Assembly (NCBI RefSeq): GCF_000298215.1
Contig: NZ_BAHD01000039.1
Coordinates: forward strand, 1-64,000
Source of the DNA: Kineosphaera limosa NBRC 100340
GTDB taxonomy: Bacteria > Actinomycetota > Actinomycetes > Actinomycetales > Dermatophilaceae
DNA length: 64,000 bases
Reading direction: 5' to 3'
In this document: in pieces, positions 1 through 9,623 of the stretch
Layout of the letters: each line of letters opens with the position of its first letter
How positions within the stretch are numbered: the first letter of the stretch is position 1
Translations under genes and position numbers: made by a program
Notes under the pieces: generated by a model
What the model saw: only the letters and a program-made list of their open reading frames with translations
What the model was told of the DNA's origin: nothing
Databases searched by the model: none

Positions 1-2
1 CA

Positions 3-443
3 CCGCAGCCGACCGGTGTGCCGAAGCCGGGCCCGCGCCCGCTACCGCGGCCCCCCGGGCAGGCTTCCGTGCCCACCGCGCCGGTGCGACCTGCGGGCGT
101 TCCGGCGCCGGTCGCACCGCGCGAGGAGGCGAGTGTCGTCTACTCCACGACGACGGGTACGCGATCGGCGCCGCCGGAGTGGCTCGACGCGGCCCCCGAC
201 GAGGCGGCCATCGACGAGGTGTGCGGCCGCGTGATCGGCACGTGGCTGGCGTCCGTCGAGGATTCCGACCGGCTGCGGCTGTTCGTCAACCGTCCCTCGA
301 TCCCGCCGGACATCGACCGCGCCCTGCTGCAGGACCTGTCGGCGCGCCTGCACGTGTACGACATCCCCGAGGCCGACCGCCACCTGCTGCGCGCCCGCTT
401 CTGGGCGCGCGCCGACGAACTGGTCCCCCGCAACGGCCACTGA
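3..443 (+). CDS. C-terminal part of an unidentified protein, cut by the left edge
   Basis: The reading frame is open from the first bases of the window to a TGA at 441-443, so the gene begins outside. The visible part starts with a Pro/Ala-rich linker (PRPLPRPPGQ...) and continues into a compact acidic domain of about 95 residues (from PEWLDAAPDEAAIDE to VPRNGH) with no signal peptide or membrane segment. A GTG at 18 could be an internal start, but the absence of any stop upstream and the linker character make a truncated longer protein more likely. I do not recognise the family. The gene converges on the Uma2 gene that follows. Confidence 0.55.
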   Translation, partial: PQPTGVPKPGPRPLPRPPGQASVPTAPVRPAGVPAPVAPREEASVVYSTTTGTRSAPPEWLDAAPDEAAIDEVCGRVIGTWLASVEDSDRLRLFVNRPSIPPDIDRALLQDLSARLHVYDIPEADRHLLRARFWARADELVPRNGH

Positions 444-480
444 CACCACTGACTCCGCTGACGCCACGAGCGGCTCGGAG

Positions 481-1083
481 TCACTCCAAGAGCTGATCGA
501 GCCGCACCGCGATGCGGTGCTCACCGAGCTCCAACGTGACCTCTGGATCGGCATCCTGCCGCCGGGAGTACATACCGTCGACGATGCGGTCGAACAGCAC
601 CAGCTGCCCCCGCACCCGATCGACCACCAAGTACGCGTTGACGCCGACTCGCGCGTACTCCTCGCGCTTGGTCACCCAGTCCCGCTCGTCCGAACTGCCC
701 GCTGACACACACTCGACCGCCAGCACGACCTCGTCACCGCTGAAGTAGGAGGTGTCGCGAAGGCTCTCCTTGCGCACCACGAGCAGATCGGCTTCGCGCC
801 CCGTGGGCTTCGGGTCGCGCTGGATCTCGATGCCCCCATGCCTCAACCACCGGAACTCAATGCCGGCCGCTGCGAGCTGTTGTGTCAGACGCTCAGCTGC
901 CCACGCGTTCAGGGCCGATTTGGGTCGTGTCATGACAGGAACGCCCTGAACCAGCTCGTAGCGGGTGTCGTTATCGGGATCGAACGCCAGCCACTGCTCC
1001 CACGTCATCGGCTCGGCCGGGATTGGCTCCGGGCTCCGCTGAGGCGCTGGGTCGAGGGTGGATTCACGCACAGTCATGGTCAT
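481..1083 (-). CDS. Uma2 family (DUF820) putative restriction-like endonuclease
   Basis: About 200 aa. The core shows the PD-(D/E)XK pattern of Uma2 proteins: MTWEQWLAFDPDNDTRYELVQG near the start, GREADLLVV (Asp of the catalytic pair), then LAVECVSAGSSDERDWVTKREEYARVGVNAYLVVD with the Glu and Lys. Uma2 proteins are known as a large family of predicted nucleases, common in actinobacteria and cyanobacteria, with no settled role. The start at 1083 is chosen because GAGG lies 6 nt upstream; the frame continues upstream to 1254 but without a ribosome site. A second ATG lies two codons downstream at 1077. The gene stands alone, with the first copy of the inverted-repeat element upstream. Confidence 0.8.
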   Translation of the reverse strand: MTMTVRESTLDPAPQRSPEPIPAEPMTWEQWLAFDPDNDTRYELVQGVPVMTRPKSALNAWAAERLTQQLAAAGIEFRWLRHGGIEIQRDPKPTGREADLLVVRKESLRDTSYFSGDEVVLAVECVSAGSSDERDWVTKREEYARVGVNAYLVVDRVRGQLVLFDRIVDGMYSRRQDADPEVTLELGEHRIAVRLDQLLE

Positions 1084-1261
1084 CGGGTTCCTCGTTTCTC
1101 CAGTGTCACGGGCGCACACGCCGCGGGGAAGACCTACGCCCGAAACGCTAGTCCCGACCGCCGACGAGCCCGCGAAGTTATCCACAGCCGCAGCGCTCGG
1201 CCATGCCGCTGGACACCTCCTCGCGGGCTCACCGACGGTCGCTAGCCGCGGCACCGCCGGG

Positions 1262-1380
1262 CGTAGCGACTTTTGAACGTACTGGGAACATCCCCCGCCC
1301 GAGCTGCTCTTGCGAACGCGCAGGTCAGGGCGTTGCGCCCGCGAGCGGCGCCGTCGCGGGTACGTCGAAAGGTCGCTACG
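1262..1380. repeat. Inverted-repeat element, copy 1 (MITE-like, 119 bp)
   Basis: The ends are inverted repeats of 21 bp, 1262-1282 and 1360-1380, of the form GTAGCGACTTTTGAACGTAC, matching at 18 of 21 positions. A diverged second copy lies at 2450-2567. The copies also share interior words (ACTGGGAAC, GCGAAC, GCAGGTCAG), so they are related elements and not chance hairpins. There is no open reading frame. It fills most of the 315-bp gap between the Uma2 and lipoprotein genes (1084-1398). Confidence 0.75.
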
Positions 1381-1398
1381 TCTGGCGACATCGGCCGG

Positions 1399-2301
1399 TC
1401 ACGGGGTGGGCCAGCTGTTCGAGTCGGGCTTGCGTGACTCTTCGGTGCCGGTTGCCTCGACGGCGTCGGCGATGACGATGAGATCGCACAGGTCGGCCCC
1501 GCCGCCGGCGTTGAACAGGTGCGGGTAGGCCGAGCAGCCCCGCGTGCTCCTGGCCACGTCGTACATGCGACGCATGCTGGCCTCGTCCAGGTCCTGGGTT
1601 CCCACGAGTGCGCGGGCGTCGACCCAGAAGCCAGCCGTCGGCGCAGGGGCGGCCCATTGCGCGATCCGCTGTCGAGTCGCTTCGACCGCGGCGGAGCGCC
1701 AGGTCGCCGTGCCCGCGGTTTGGCCGGTCAGCTGCTGAAGCCGCAGCGCCCAGGCCGCCCGCGGGTCTTGCGGGGCCAGTCCGTCGAGGCGAATGGGCGC
1801 AAGGCCCTGCGCCGATTCACCCATTCGCTGGAGCGCTTCGAGCGCCCGCGCCGCAGCCTCCAACTCGGCTGGGCCCACCGGCTGCGCAAGGACCTTGCGC
1901 GCGTTCGCAACGATGGCCGCTCGATGCGGGTCGTCCTGCCCGAGCGCCACCAAGGCCCCCAGTGCCTCCACCTGCTCCCTGACCGTGGCCAGAGTCGCCG
2001 GTTCGACCTCGTCAAGGTGGCTGCGCAGACTGGCCACCGTTCGGTCGTTAAGGACCTGCCCGGTCTTGTCAGCGGCGATCCGAACGACCGCGTACGTGGA
2101 CTCGACGGTCCCACGGGATTCGACAGGCTCGTGGGCCAACCCATCAGTCGTCACGAGCGCCGAGAGCTCGGCCAGCGCCGCATCGTCAATCAGTGGATCA
2201 ACGGGCGGCGGTGCAGCGCAGGATGCCAGCATTGCCAGGACGGCGGCCGAGGCGTACACCGTCAGCAAGCGCCGACCATGCGTTGGCGACTGCGTTGACA
2301 T
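1399..2301 (-). CDS. Putative lipoprotein of unknown function
   Basis: About 300 aa. The N-terminus is a lipoprotein signal: positively charged HGRR, a hydrophobic stretch LLTVYASAAVLAM and the lipobox LASC (Cys at about residue 28). The mature part is Ala/Leu/Glu-rich and predicted mostly helical, with two further cysteines near the C-terminus (TRGCSAYPHLFNAGGGADLCDL) that could form a disulfide outside the membrane. The start at 2301 is supported by GGAGG 9 nt upstream; the frame runs on to 2604 only because it crosses repeat copy 2. I do not recognise a family. The gene sits alone between the two repeat copies. Confidence 0.7.
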   Translation of the reverse strand: MSTQSPTHGRRLLTVYASAAVLAMLASCAAPPPVDPLIDDAALAELSALVTTDGLAHEPVESRGTVESTYAVVRIAADKTGQVLNDRTVASLRSHLDEVEPATLATVREQVEALGALVALGQDDPHRAAIVANARKVLAQPVGPAELEAAARALEALQRMGESAQGLAPIRLDGLAPQDPRAAWALRLQQLTGQTAGTATWRSAAVEATRQRIAQWAAPAPTAGFWVDARALVGTQDLDEASMRRMYDVARSTRGCSAYPHLFNAGGGADLCDLIVIADAVEATGTEESRKPDSNSWPTP

Positions 2302-2449
2302 CTGTGACGGCCTCCAGGATGCGCGTTGGTATCCCAGCCAGCGTAGGGAGATGGCCAGTGCTGTCACAACGTAAGCAGGATGGCACTTCACGGTCGCTGG
2401 ACATCGACGCCAAGGTATGCGGTGTCGCACAGACACTGGAGCGGCCGGG

Positions 2450-2567
2450 CGTAGCGACTTCTCAACGCACTGGGAACCTTCGCGGCCAGCGCCGCTTCCG
2501 CGAACATGCAGGTCAGAGAGGTTCACACGCGAGCAGAGGCGTCGCGAGTGCGTTGAAAAGTCGCTAC
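2450..2567. repeat. Inverted-repeat element, copy 2 (MITE-like, ~118 bp)
   Basis: Its ends, at 2451-2470 and 2548-2567, are inverted repeats matching at 19 of 20 positions (GTAGCGACTTCTCAACGCAC and its near-complement). The interior shares ACTGGGAAC, GCGAACATGCAGGTCAG and GTCGCGAGTGCGTTG-like words with copy 1 at 1262-1380. Both copies are preceded by CCGGG. It occupies most of the 333-bp gap between the lipoprotein start and the end of the LhgO-like gene (2302-2634), together with the terminator at 2593-2622. Confidence 0.75.
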
Positions 2568-2592
2568 CGAGGGGCCCAACCGGAAACGCCGT

Positions 2593-2622
2593 AGCGCCCG
2601 ACACCCTGGGGTGCCGGGCGCT
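2593..2622 (-). terminator. Stem-loop terminator downstream of the nucleotide-sugar operon
   Basis: Arms AGCGCCCGACACC (2593-2605) and GGTGCCGGGCGCT (2610-2622) pair at 12 of 13 positions around a 4-nt loop, 12 nt after the stop of the LhgO-like gene. No U-tract follows, as is common in high-GC actinobacteria. Confidence 0.6.
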
Positions 2623-2634
2623 GCGGGGTGGAGC

Positions 2635-3978
2635 TCAGGCGCGGGAGAGCACCTTGTCGGCGATGAGGTCGCCGATGGGCATGGCGCTCGTCGCGGCGGG
2701 CGACGGAGCGTTGCACACGTGGGTCATGCGGGCGGTCTCGTAGAAGAGGAAGTCCTCGACCATCGAGCCGTCCATGCGTACGGCCTGGGCGCGGATGCCC
2801 GCCGGCTCAGGCGTGAGGTCTGCCGTCGTCAGCTGCGGGCAGTACTTGCGGATGAGCTGCAGGTAGCCCGGCTTGTACACCGAGTTCCACTGCTCCACCG
2901 CGCCCGTCTTCAACTGCTTCTTCGCGACCTTCCAGAACCCCGGGAACTTCACGAACGACGCGATGTCCGCCCGGTTCATCGACCACTTCGGGTAGCCCTC
3001 GCGAGCGAAACCCATGACCGCGTTCGGGCCGACCGTCACGCCGCCGTCCATCATCAGCGTCAGGTGCACACCCAGGAACGGCAGCTCCGGGTCGGGAACC
3101 GGGTAGATCAGCGTGTCGACGATGGTGTTCTTGCTCGCCGGCAGCCGGTAGTACTCCCCGCGGAAAGGCACCATCTGGAAGTCGACATCGAGGCCCGCCA
3201 TCGTCGCGAGACGGTCGGCCTGGATACCGCCACACACCACGAGTTGCTTGGCATAGATCTTCTCCGGCGCCGCCGAACCGGGTGCCTCGACGTCGATGCG
3301 CACCTCCGAGAGCGACTCGGTGATGTCGACGACCTTGGCCCCCAGGCGAATCGTGCCGCCGGTCTTCTCGATGACCTCCGCCATCTTCACACAGACTTGC
3401 GTGTAGTCGACGATGCCGGTCGAGGTCAGCCAGATCGCACCGACTCCGGTGATATTCGGCTCGCGCCGCCTGAGCTCGGCCGCGTCGATCTTCTCCACGT
3501 CGAGCTCGTTGATGAGAGCCCGTTCGTAGAGAGCGTTCATCCGCTCCAGCTCGGCGTCGTTGGTCGCGACGATGAGCTTGCCGGTGTTGCGGTAGGGGAT
3601 GCCGTGCTCGTCGCAGAACTGCCGCGTGCGGACAGCCCCCTCCTTGCACAGCTTCGCCTTGTGCGACCCGGGCTTGTAGTAGATGCCCGCGTGGATCACG
3701 CCGCTGTTGTGCCCCGTCTGGTGACGGGCGACGCCGTCCTCCTTCTCGAGCACGATGAGGCTCGCGCCGGGCCGCTCCGCCAGCAGCTTCATCGCGGTCG
3801 CCAAACCGACGATGCCACCGCCGATCACCGCGAAGTCGTAGACGCCCGGGGGCTCCGCCCCCGGGGACCCCCGAACTGCACCGAGCGGCTCCGCCGCACG
3901 ATCACCCTGTTCCGAGAAGCCAGGCGACTTCGTCGCGGCTTCTCGGCTCGGCTTCGCCGAGTCAGAACCCTGGGTCAT
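2635..3978 (-). CDS. lhgO: LhgO-family FAD-dependent 2-hydroxyacid oxidase
   Basis: About 447 aa, an FAD-dependent oxidoreductase of the DAO/LhgO type. The dinucleotide-binding motif VIGGGIVGLATA lies at about residues 51-62, followed by LEKEDGVARHQTGHNSGVIHAGIYY, which is characteristic of L-2-hydroxyglutarate oxidase. Family members oxidise L-2-hydroxyglutarate to 2-oxoglutarate; the real substrate here may be another 2-hydroxy acid, because the gene ends a nucleotide-sugar operon. The start at 3978 overlaps the upstream stop (TGATG). The first ~45 residues (MTQGSDSAKPSREAATK...) are not part of the fold and are encoded by a run of hairpins (3845-3961), an unusual N-terminal extension. A terminator follows. 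Confidence 0.82.
   Translation of the reverse strand: MTQGSDSAKPSREAATKSPGFSEQGDRAAEPLGAVRGSPGAEPPGVYDFAVIGGGIVGLATAMKLLAERPGASLIVLEKEDGVARHQTGHNSGVIHAGIYYKPGSHKAKLCKEGAVRTRQFCDEHGIPYRNTGKLIVATNDAELERMNALYERALINELDVEKIDAAELRRREPNITGVGAIWLTSTGIVDYTQVCVKMAEVIEKTGGTIRLGAKVVDITESLSEVRIDVEAPGSAAPEKIYAKQLVVCGGIQADRLATMAGLDVDFQMVPFRGEYYRLPASKNTIVDTLIYPVPDPELPFLGVHLTLMMDGGVTVGPNAVMGFAREGYPKWSMNRADIASFVKFPGFWKVAKKQLKTGAVEQWNSVYKPGYLQLIRKYCPQLTTADLTPEPAGIRAQAVRMDGSMVEDFLFYETARMTHVCNAPSPAATSAMPIGDLIADKVLSRA
3845..3961 (-). repeat. Four consecutive hairpins inside the 5' coding region of the LhgO-like gene
   Basis: Perfect stems with 3-nt loops: 3845-3865 (9 bp), 3886-3896 (4 bp), 3912-3946 (10 bp closing a 5-bp inner stem after a 2-nt bulge), 3947-3961 (6 bp). 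All loops read TCC or TTC on the plus strand, GGA or GAA on the mRNA. The stretch is translated as the low-complexity leader of the protein. It looks like intergenic hairpin DNA that has become coding, or the real start lies later. Confidence 0.65.
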
Positions 3979-5297
3979 CAGGCGCTCGCCTCCACCGCCG
4001 GCTGGGGGAAGGCCGCGTCCTGCTCGGCGCGCAGCTCGTCCGCCAGGCGACCGGCGGGCACCGTGACGTCGGCGTAGGAGATGGCCTCGTCCTTGGCGAT
4101 GTCGCGGGTCAGCACGCAACCCTCCGCCAAACCAACCGGAACCAGGTTCTCGGCCGCCGCGATCGGAGCCTTCTCGCACTCGCCGTAGTACGTGTACCCA
4201 CCGAGCGCGTCGAGCGTCTCGCCGGCCTTGAGGTCGCGCTTGGCGACCGTGATGACCTCGACCTTCGGCGCCTGGCGCAGCGGCTTGATCGTCGCGTCAC
4301 CGAGCAGGGCGGCGCGGGCGATCGTGTTCGGCACCTCGAAGTGGCACAGGTGGTAGGGCGTGTAGAAGCTGTACAGCGGCCCCTCCCCCAGCTTGTAGAG
4401 GTTGAGGTAGTGGCGCTGCTTGGGGTCGTCGTGCGTGGCCAGCACGTAGACGCCCGGGCCGGGCTTGGAGCCCACGACGTAATCGACCGCACCGCCGAGC
4501 TCCTTGAGCTCGTCGATGTCGTACATGCCGGTCAGCTCGTCGACGTGGCCGCGGTGGTCACGTTGCAGGCAGCCGCGCTGGTGCACGCTCAGGCCGGCCG
4601 CGTTGGCGACCAGCGCCTGCTCGACGCTCACCTTCGTGCCGTCGGCGAAGCTCGTCACCATGTGCGGGTCCTGCCCCCACTGCTTGGCGAACCCCTCCTG
4701 CGTCGTCGGGTTGCGGTACGGGTCCTGCAGGCCCTTGACGTTGCCCGCCACCAGCGGCGTGAGCCCCAGGCCGCGGACGAACCGGATGAGGTTCATCTGC
4801 ACGCCCGGCTGGTCGCCGTCGCAGCCGGTGTAGACGAGCCCGGCGTCCTCGAACTTCGCGGACAGGATCGGGCCGATCGTGGCGTCCACCTCGGCGTTCA
4901 TCAGCACGAGGTGCTTGCGGCCGGCGAGGGTGTCCAGCGCCAGGCGCGCCCCGAACTCCACGGAGCCGGTGCAGTCGACGACGACGTCGACGCTGGTGGC
5001 CCCCGTCATCGCCGCGTGGTTGCTCGTCACGGCGTGCTTACCGGCGCGGCAGGCGCGGTCGACGTCAGCGGCCGTCTCGACCACCTCGATGTCGTCGGCG
5101 GCGATGCCCGCGTTCTCCAGGGCAAAGACGCCCTTGTCGGTGTTGCGGGCGAACACGACCGCGACATTCTGACCGGAGACGGTGTTGGTGATGTGGTTGA
5201 TCAGCCCCTTGGCCATGAAGCCCGGGCCGGCGATGCCAACCTGGATCGGGCGGCCCTCGGCCTCGCGGGCGGCGAGCAGGGTGTCGGTGACGATCAT
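3978..5297 (-). CDS. SAF-domain NAD(P)-dependent oxidoreductase, homoserine-dehydrogenase-like
   Basis: About 439 aa. The N-terminal part is a Rossmann domain (IQVGIAGPGFMAKGLINHIT) followed by a segment resembling the homoserine dehydrogenase nucleotide-binding fold (VVDCTGSVEFGARLAL, KHLVLMNAEVDATIGPIL). The last ~90 residues (VEVITVAKRDLKAGETLDALGGYTYYGECE... VLTRDIAKDEAISYADVTVP) match the SAF/AFP-like fold found in sialic acid synthases and sugar-acid enzymes. The substrate is not known; the operon suggests a carbonyl or aldehyde intermediate of an activated sugar or branched acid. The start at 5297 overlaps the upstream stop by 4 nt (ATGA). Confidence 0.75.
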   Translation of the reverse strand: MIVTDTLLAAREAEGRPIQVGIAGPGFMAKGLINHITNTVSGQNVAVVFARNTDKGVFALENAGIAADDIEVVETAADVDRACRAGKHAVTSNHAAMTGATSVDVVVDCTGSVEFGARLALDTLAGRKHLVLMNAEVDATIGPILSAKFEDAGLVYTGCDGDQPGVQMNLIRFVRGLGLTPLVAGNVKGLQDPYRNPTTQEGFAKQWGQDPHMVTSFADGTKVSVEQALVANAAGLSVHQRGCLQRDHRGHVDELTGMYDIDELKELGGAVDYVVGSKPGPGVYVLATHDDPKQRHYLNLYKLGEGPLYSFYTPYHLCHFEVPNTIARAALLGDATIKPLRQAPKVEVITVAKRDLKAGETLDALGGYTYYGECEKAPIAAAENLVPVGLAEGCVLTRDIAKDEAISYADVTVPAGRLADELRAEQDAAFPQPAVEASA

Positions 5298-5836
5298 CGG
5301 ATCTTCTTTCCGTCCCAGTCCGGCCAGCTCTTGTCCTTGTCGGAGATGACGACGACCTCGCCCGGCCACTCCAGGCGGAACGCCGGGTCGTCGTAGCGCT
5401 GGCCGCGCTCGGCCTCCGGGGTGTACATGCCGGACACCTGGTAGGTGATCTCGGTGTCGTCGGTCATCGTCAGGTAGCCGTGGCCGCAGTACGGCGGGAT
5501 CCACAGCGCCCGGCGGTTGTCGGCGGACAGCTCGACCATCGCGTACTGCCCGAACGTCGGGGAGTCCTCGCGCAGGTCGAGGCAGCAGTCGACGATCGTG
5601 CCGCGGGTGCAGCGCACCAGCTTGCCCTCGGACGCCGGAGCGATCTGGCGGTGCATGCCGCGCAGCGTGCCCTTCTTGGCGTTCCAGCTCATGTTCGCCT
5701 GGGCGACGTTGGTCTCGATGCCGTGTGCGGCCATCTCGTCGACGCAGAACGTGCGGGCGAAGCCGCCGCGCTCGTCGCCGAACGGGGTCAGGTCGATGAT
5801 CCAGCAGCCGTCGACGGCGGTCTCGGTGAACTTCAC
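5294..5836 (-). CDS. RmlC-like dTDP-4-dehydrorhamnose 3,5-epimerase family protein
   Basis: About 180 aa, a cupin epimerase. It has the family hallmarks GTLRGMHRQ (catalytic His), VDCCLDLREDSPTFGQY (Asp and strand following), and PPYCGHGYLTMTDDTEITYQVSGMYTPEAERGQRYDDPAF. RmlC-type enzymes epimerise C3 and/or C5 of 4-keto-6-deoxy nucleotide sugars. Because the operon is headed by a cytidylyltransferase, a CDP-linked keto-sugar is the likely substrate. The GTG start at 5836 is chosen because GTGA overlaps the previous stop; the frame extends further upstream without need. Confidence 0.82.
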   Translation of the reverse strand: MKFTETAVDGCWIIDLTPFGDERGGFARTFCVDEMAAHGIETNVAQANMSWNAKKGTLRGMHRQIAPASEGKLVRCTRGTIVDCCLDLREDSPTFGQYAMVELSADNRRALWIPPYCGHGYLTMTDDTEITYQVSGMYTPEAERGQRYDDPAFRLEWPGEVVVISDKDKSWPDWDGKKIR

Positions 5837-6861
5837 GCCGACACCTTCTTCCAGAACAGCTGCTTGTCGACCTGGCCGGTGTTGACGAGCCACTCGATCT
5901 GCTTGAGGCGCGTGTGACCGCGGCCGTAGAACGTCTCGGCGTCGAGCTGGATCGCCTCGAACACCTCGTGCAGCTGCTTGGCGCCCTTGGCGAGGTCCCA
6001 GTCGCAGGAGAAGCCGAGCGTCTGCTCGATCTTGTCGAACTTCACCTTGTACGAGCGGTTGTCCTGACCGGGCGCCCCGAAGGAGAGCTCACACCCGGGG
6101 AACTCCTGCGCCACCGTCTCGGCGATCTGACGCACGGTGTAGTTGTTGTCGTAGCTGCCGACGTTGAAGGCCTCACCGGAGACCTTCTCCACCGGCGCCT
6201 CGAGCACCATGCGGATCGACTTGCAGATGTCGAGGGCGTGCACCATCGGGCGCCACGGGGTGCCGTCGGAGGTCATCGCGATCTTTTTCTCGACCCAGGC
6301 CAGGCCGGAGAGGTTGTTGAGCACGATGTCGAAGCGCTGCCGCGGGCTCGCACCGAACGCGGTCGCGTTGCGCATCGCGGTCGGGTGGAAGTTCTCGTCG
6401 GCCATCTTCCACAGGTCCTGCTCGGTGAGGTACTTGCACTCGCCGTAGGCCGTCTGCGGGTTCACCGGGCTGGTCTCGTCGACGTCACCCTCGGCGACGC
6501 CGTAGACCGAGCACGAGCTCATGTAGACGAAGCGCTTGACGCCCGCCTTCTTGGCGGTCTCCGCGACGTGCACCGAGCCCTTGTGGTTGATGTCGAAGGT
6601 GATCGGGCCGACGAGGTCGCCGACCGGGTCGTTGGAGAGCTCGGCCATCGCGACGACGGCGTCGACGCCCTCGAAGTCTTCGACCGTCAGGTCGCGCATG
6701 TCCTTGTCGAGCGTGAACGGGGTCGACTCCAGGCCGTTGTACAGCCAGCCGTTCTTGTAGAAGCCGGTGTCCACGGCGACGACCTCGTGACCGTCCGCGA
6801 TGAGCAGCGGCGCGAGCAGACAGCCGAGGTAGCCCTCGGTACCGGTAACCAGGATCTTCAT
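5833..6861 (-). CDS. NAD-dependent epimerase/dehydratase (extended SDR, nucleotide sugar)
   Basis: About 342 aa. The NAD site MKILVTGTEGYLGCLLAP is at residues 1-18, and the catalytic Ser and YxxxK appear as MSSCSVYG and AYGECK. GASPRQRFDIVLNN and NVGSYDNNYTVRQIAE are typical of nucleotide-sugar 4,6-dehydratases and 4-epimerases. The exact reaction cannot be told; given the neighbours it probably acts on a CDP-hexose made by RfbF. The start at 6861 lies 2 nt after the stop of rfbF, so the two are translationally coupled. Confidence 0.82.
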   Translation of the reverse strand: MKILVTGTEGYLGCLLAPLLIADGHEVVAVDTGFYKNGWLYNGLESTPFTLDKDMRDLTVEDFEGVDAVVAMAELSNDPVGDLVGPITFDINHKGSVHVAETAKKAGVKRFVYMSSCSVYGVAEGDVDETSPVNPQTAYGECKYLTEQDLWKMADENFHPTAMRNATAFGASPRQRFDIVLNNLSGLAWVEKKIAMTSDGTPWRPMVHALDICKSIRMVLEAPVEKVSGEAFNVGSYDNNYTVRQIAETVAQEFPGCELSFGAPGQDNRSYKVKFDKIEQTLGFSCDWDLAKGAKQLHEVFEAIQLDAETFYGRGHTRLKQIEWLVNTGQVDKQLFWKKVSA

Positions 6862-6863
6862 GC

Positions 6864-7640
6864 TCAGTTCCACACCTTCCAGGGCGCAGTGCCCTTGTTC
6901 CACAGGGTCTCCAACAGGTTGCGGTCGCGCAGCGTGTCCATCGGCTGCCAGAACCCGTCGTGCTTGAATGCGTTGAGCTGGCCGGCGTGCGCGAGGTTGC
7001 GCAGCGGCCCTTGCTCGAAGACGGTGTCGTCACCGTCGATGTAGTCGATGACGCTGGGCTCGAGGACGAAGTAGCCCGCGTTGATCCACGCGCCGTCGCC
7101 GGCCGGCTTCTCCATGAACGACTCGATCTTCGTCTCGTTGGCCCCCAGCACGAGCGCGCCGAAACGGCCCGCGGGCTGCACGGCCATCATCGTGGCCTGC
7201 AGGCCCTCGCTCTTGTGGAAGGCGATCTCGGCGCTGATGTCGGCGTCGGTCACCCCGTCGCCGTAGGTGAAGCAGAACGTCTCGTCGCCCACGTGCTCGC
7301 GGACGCGCCGCAGCCGCCCGCCGGTCATCGACTCGGCGCCGGTGTCGACCAGGGTGACCCGCCAGTCCTCCGCGGAGCGCTGGTGTACGGTCATCTCGTC
7401 TTTGCCGAGGTCGAACGTGACGTCGGAGTGGCGCATCGCGTAGTTGGCGAAGTAGTCCTTGATGACCTCGCCCTTGTAGCCGCAGCAGACGACGAAGTCG
7501 TCGATGCCGTGCGCGGAATACGTCTTCATGATGTGCCACATGATCGGGTAGCCCCCCACCTCGACCATGGGCTTGGGCCGCAGCGCGGTCTCCTCGGACA
7601 AGCGAGTGCCGAGTCCTCCGGCCAGAATGACTGCCTTCAT
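6864..7640 (-). CDS. rfbF: Glucose-1-phosphate cytidylyltransferase
   Basis: 258 aa, the usual length. It makes CDP-glucose from CTP and glucose-1-phosphate, the entry point to CDP-deoxysugars. The N-terminal nucleotidyltransferase signature AVILAGGLGTRLSEETALRPKPMVEVGG is intact, followed by GYKGEVIKDYF, FCFTYGDGVTDADI (metal-binding Asp), EKPAGDGAWINAGYFVLEP and a C-terminal HDGFWQPMDTLRDRNLLE typical of RfbF. It is the first gene of the five-gene minus-strand operon ending at 2635; a GGAGGGG ribosome site lies just upstream. The 249-bp gap to guaB holds its promoter, but I cannot place a convincing -10/-35 pair. Confidence 0.92.
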   Translation of the reverse strand: MKAVILAGGLGTRLSEETALRPKPMVEVGGYPIMWHIMKTYSAHGIDDFVVCCGYKGEVIKDYFANYAMRHSDVTFDLGKDEMTVHQRSAEDWRVTLVDTGAESMTGGRLRRVREHVGDETFCFTYGDGVTDADISAEIAFHKSEGLQATMMAVQPAGRFGALVLGANETKIESFMEKPAGDGAWINAGYFVLEPSVIDYIDGDDTVFEQGPLRNLAHAGQLNAFKHDGFWQPMDTLRDRNLLETLWNKGTAPWKVWN

Positions 7641-7889
7641 CGTGCCCCTCCCCGGGCGTGCCTCATCGCGGGCACAATTGTTGCGGGCATAGCTTGCTGA
7701 ATCCCCCTACGTCATCGCGCGTCGACCGCAGCGCGGCCGCTCCCCCAAGCGTCGCCTCAAAGCCCCGGATGACCCCTACGGTCACCCCAGCGAGGCGTCA
7801 CTGCCGCAAACTATACAAGCGTCCTGCTGGTTGGTCACATCGCCAAGCGGCGCGCGATGAATACAACGGCCCTTGCGCAGGCGCGACGC

Positions 7890-9479
<1,590 letters not shown>

Positions 9480-9623
9480 GGTCGCCGAACCGGCAGGCCA
9501 TAACGGGCCTGGCCGGGGGCCTGCCGCGAGGCTCAGGAGCGTTGCCGCAGAGGGTTGCTCAGCGGTCGTGGCGCCATCGACGGACCGACACCGCAACTCG
9601 CGGCGGCGCCGTTCGACGCGGCG

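Noticed and set aside
2611-4077. Long plus-strand open frame opposite the LhgO-like gene
   Set aside because: It is antisense to a clear enzyme, rich in Arg/His/Val as expected of high-GC mirror frames, and has no family features. Many similar frames (for example 12378-14129, 30438-32123, 45882-48047 on the plus strand) were dropped for the same reason.
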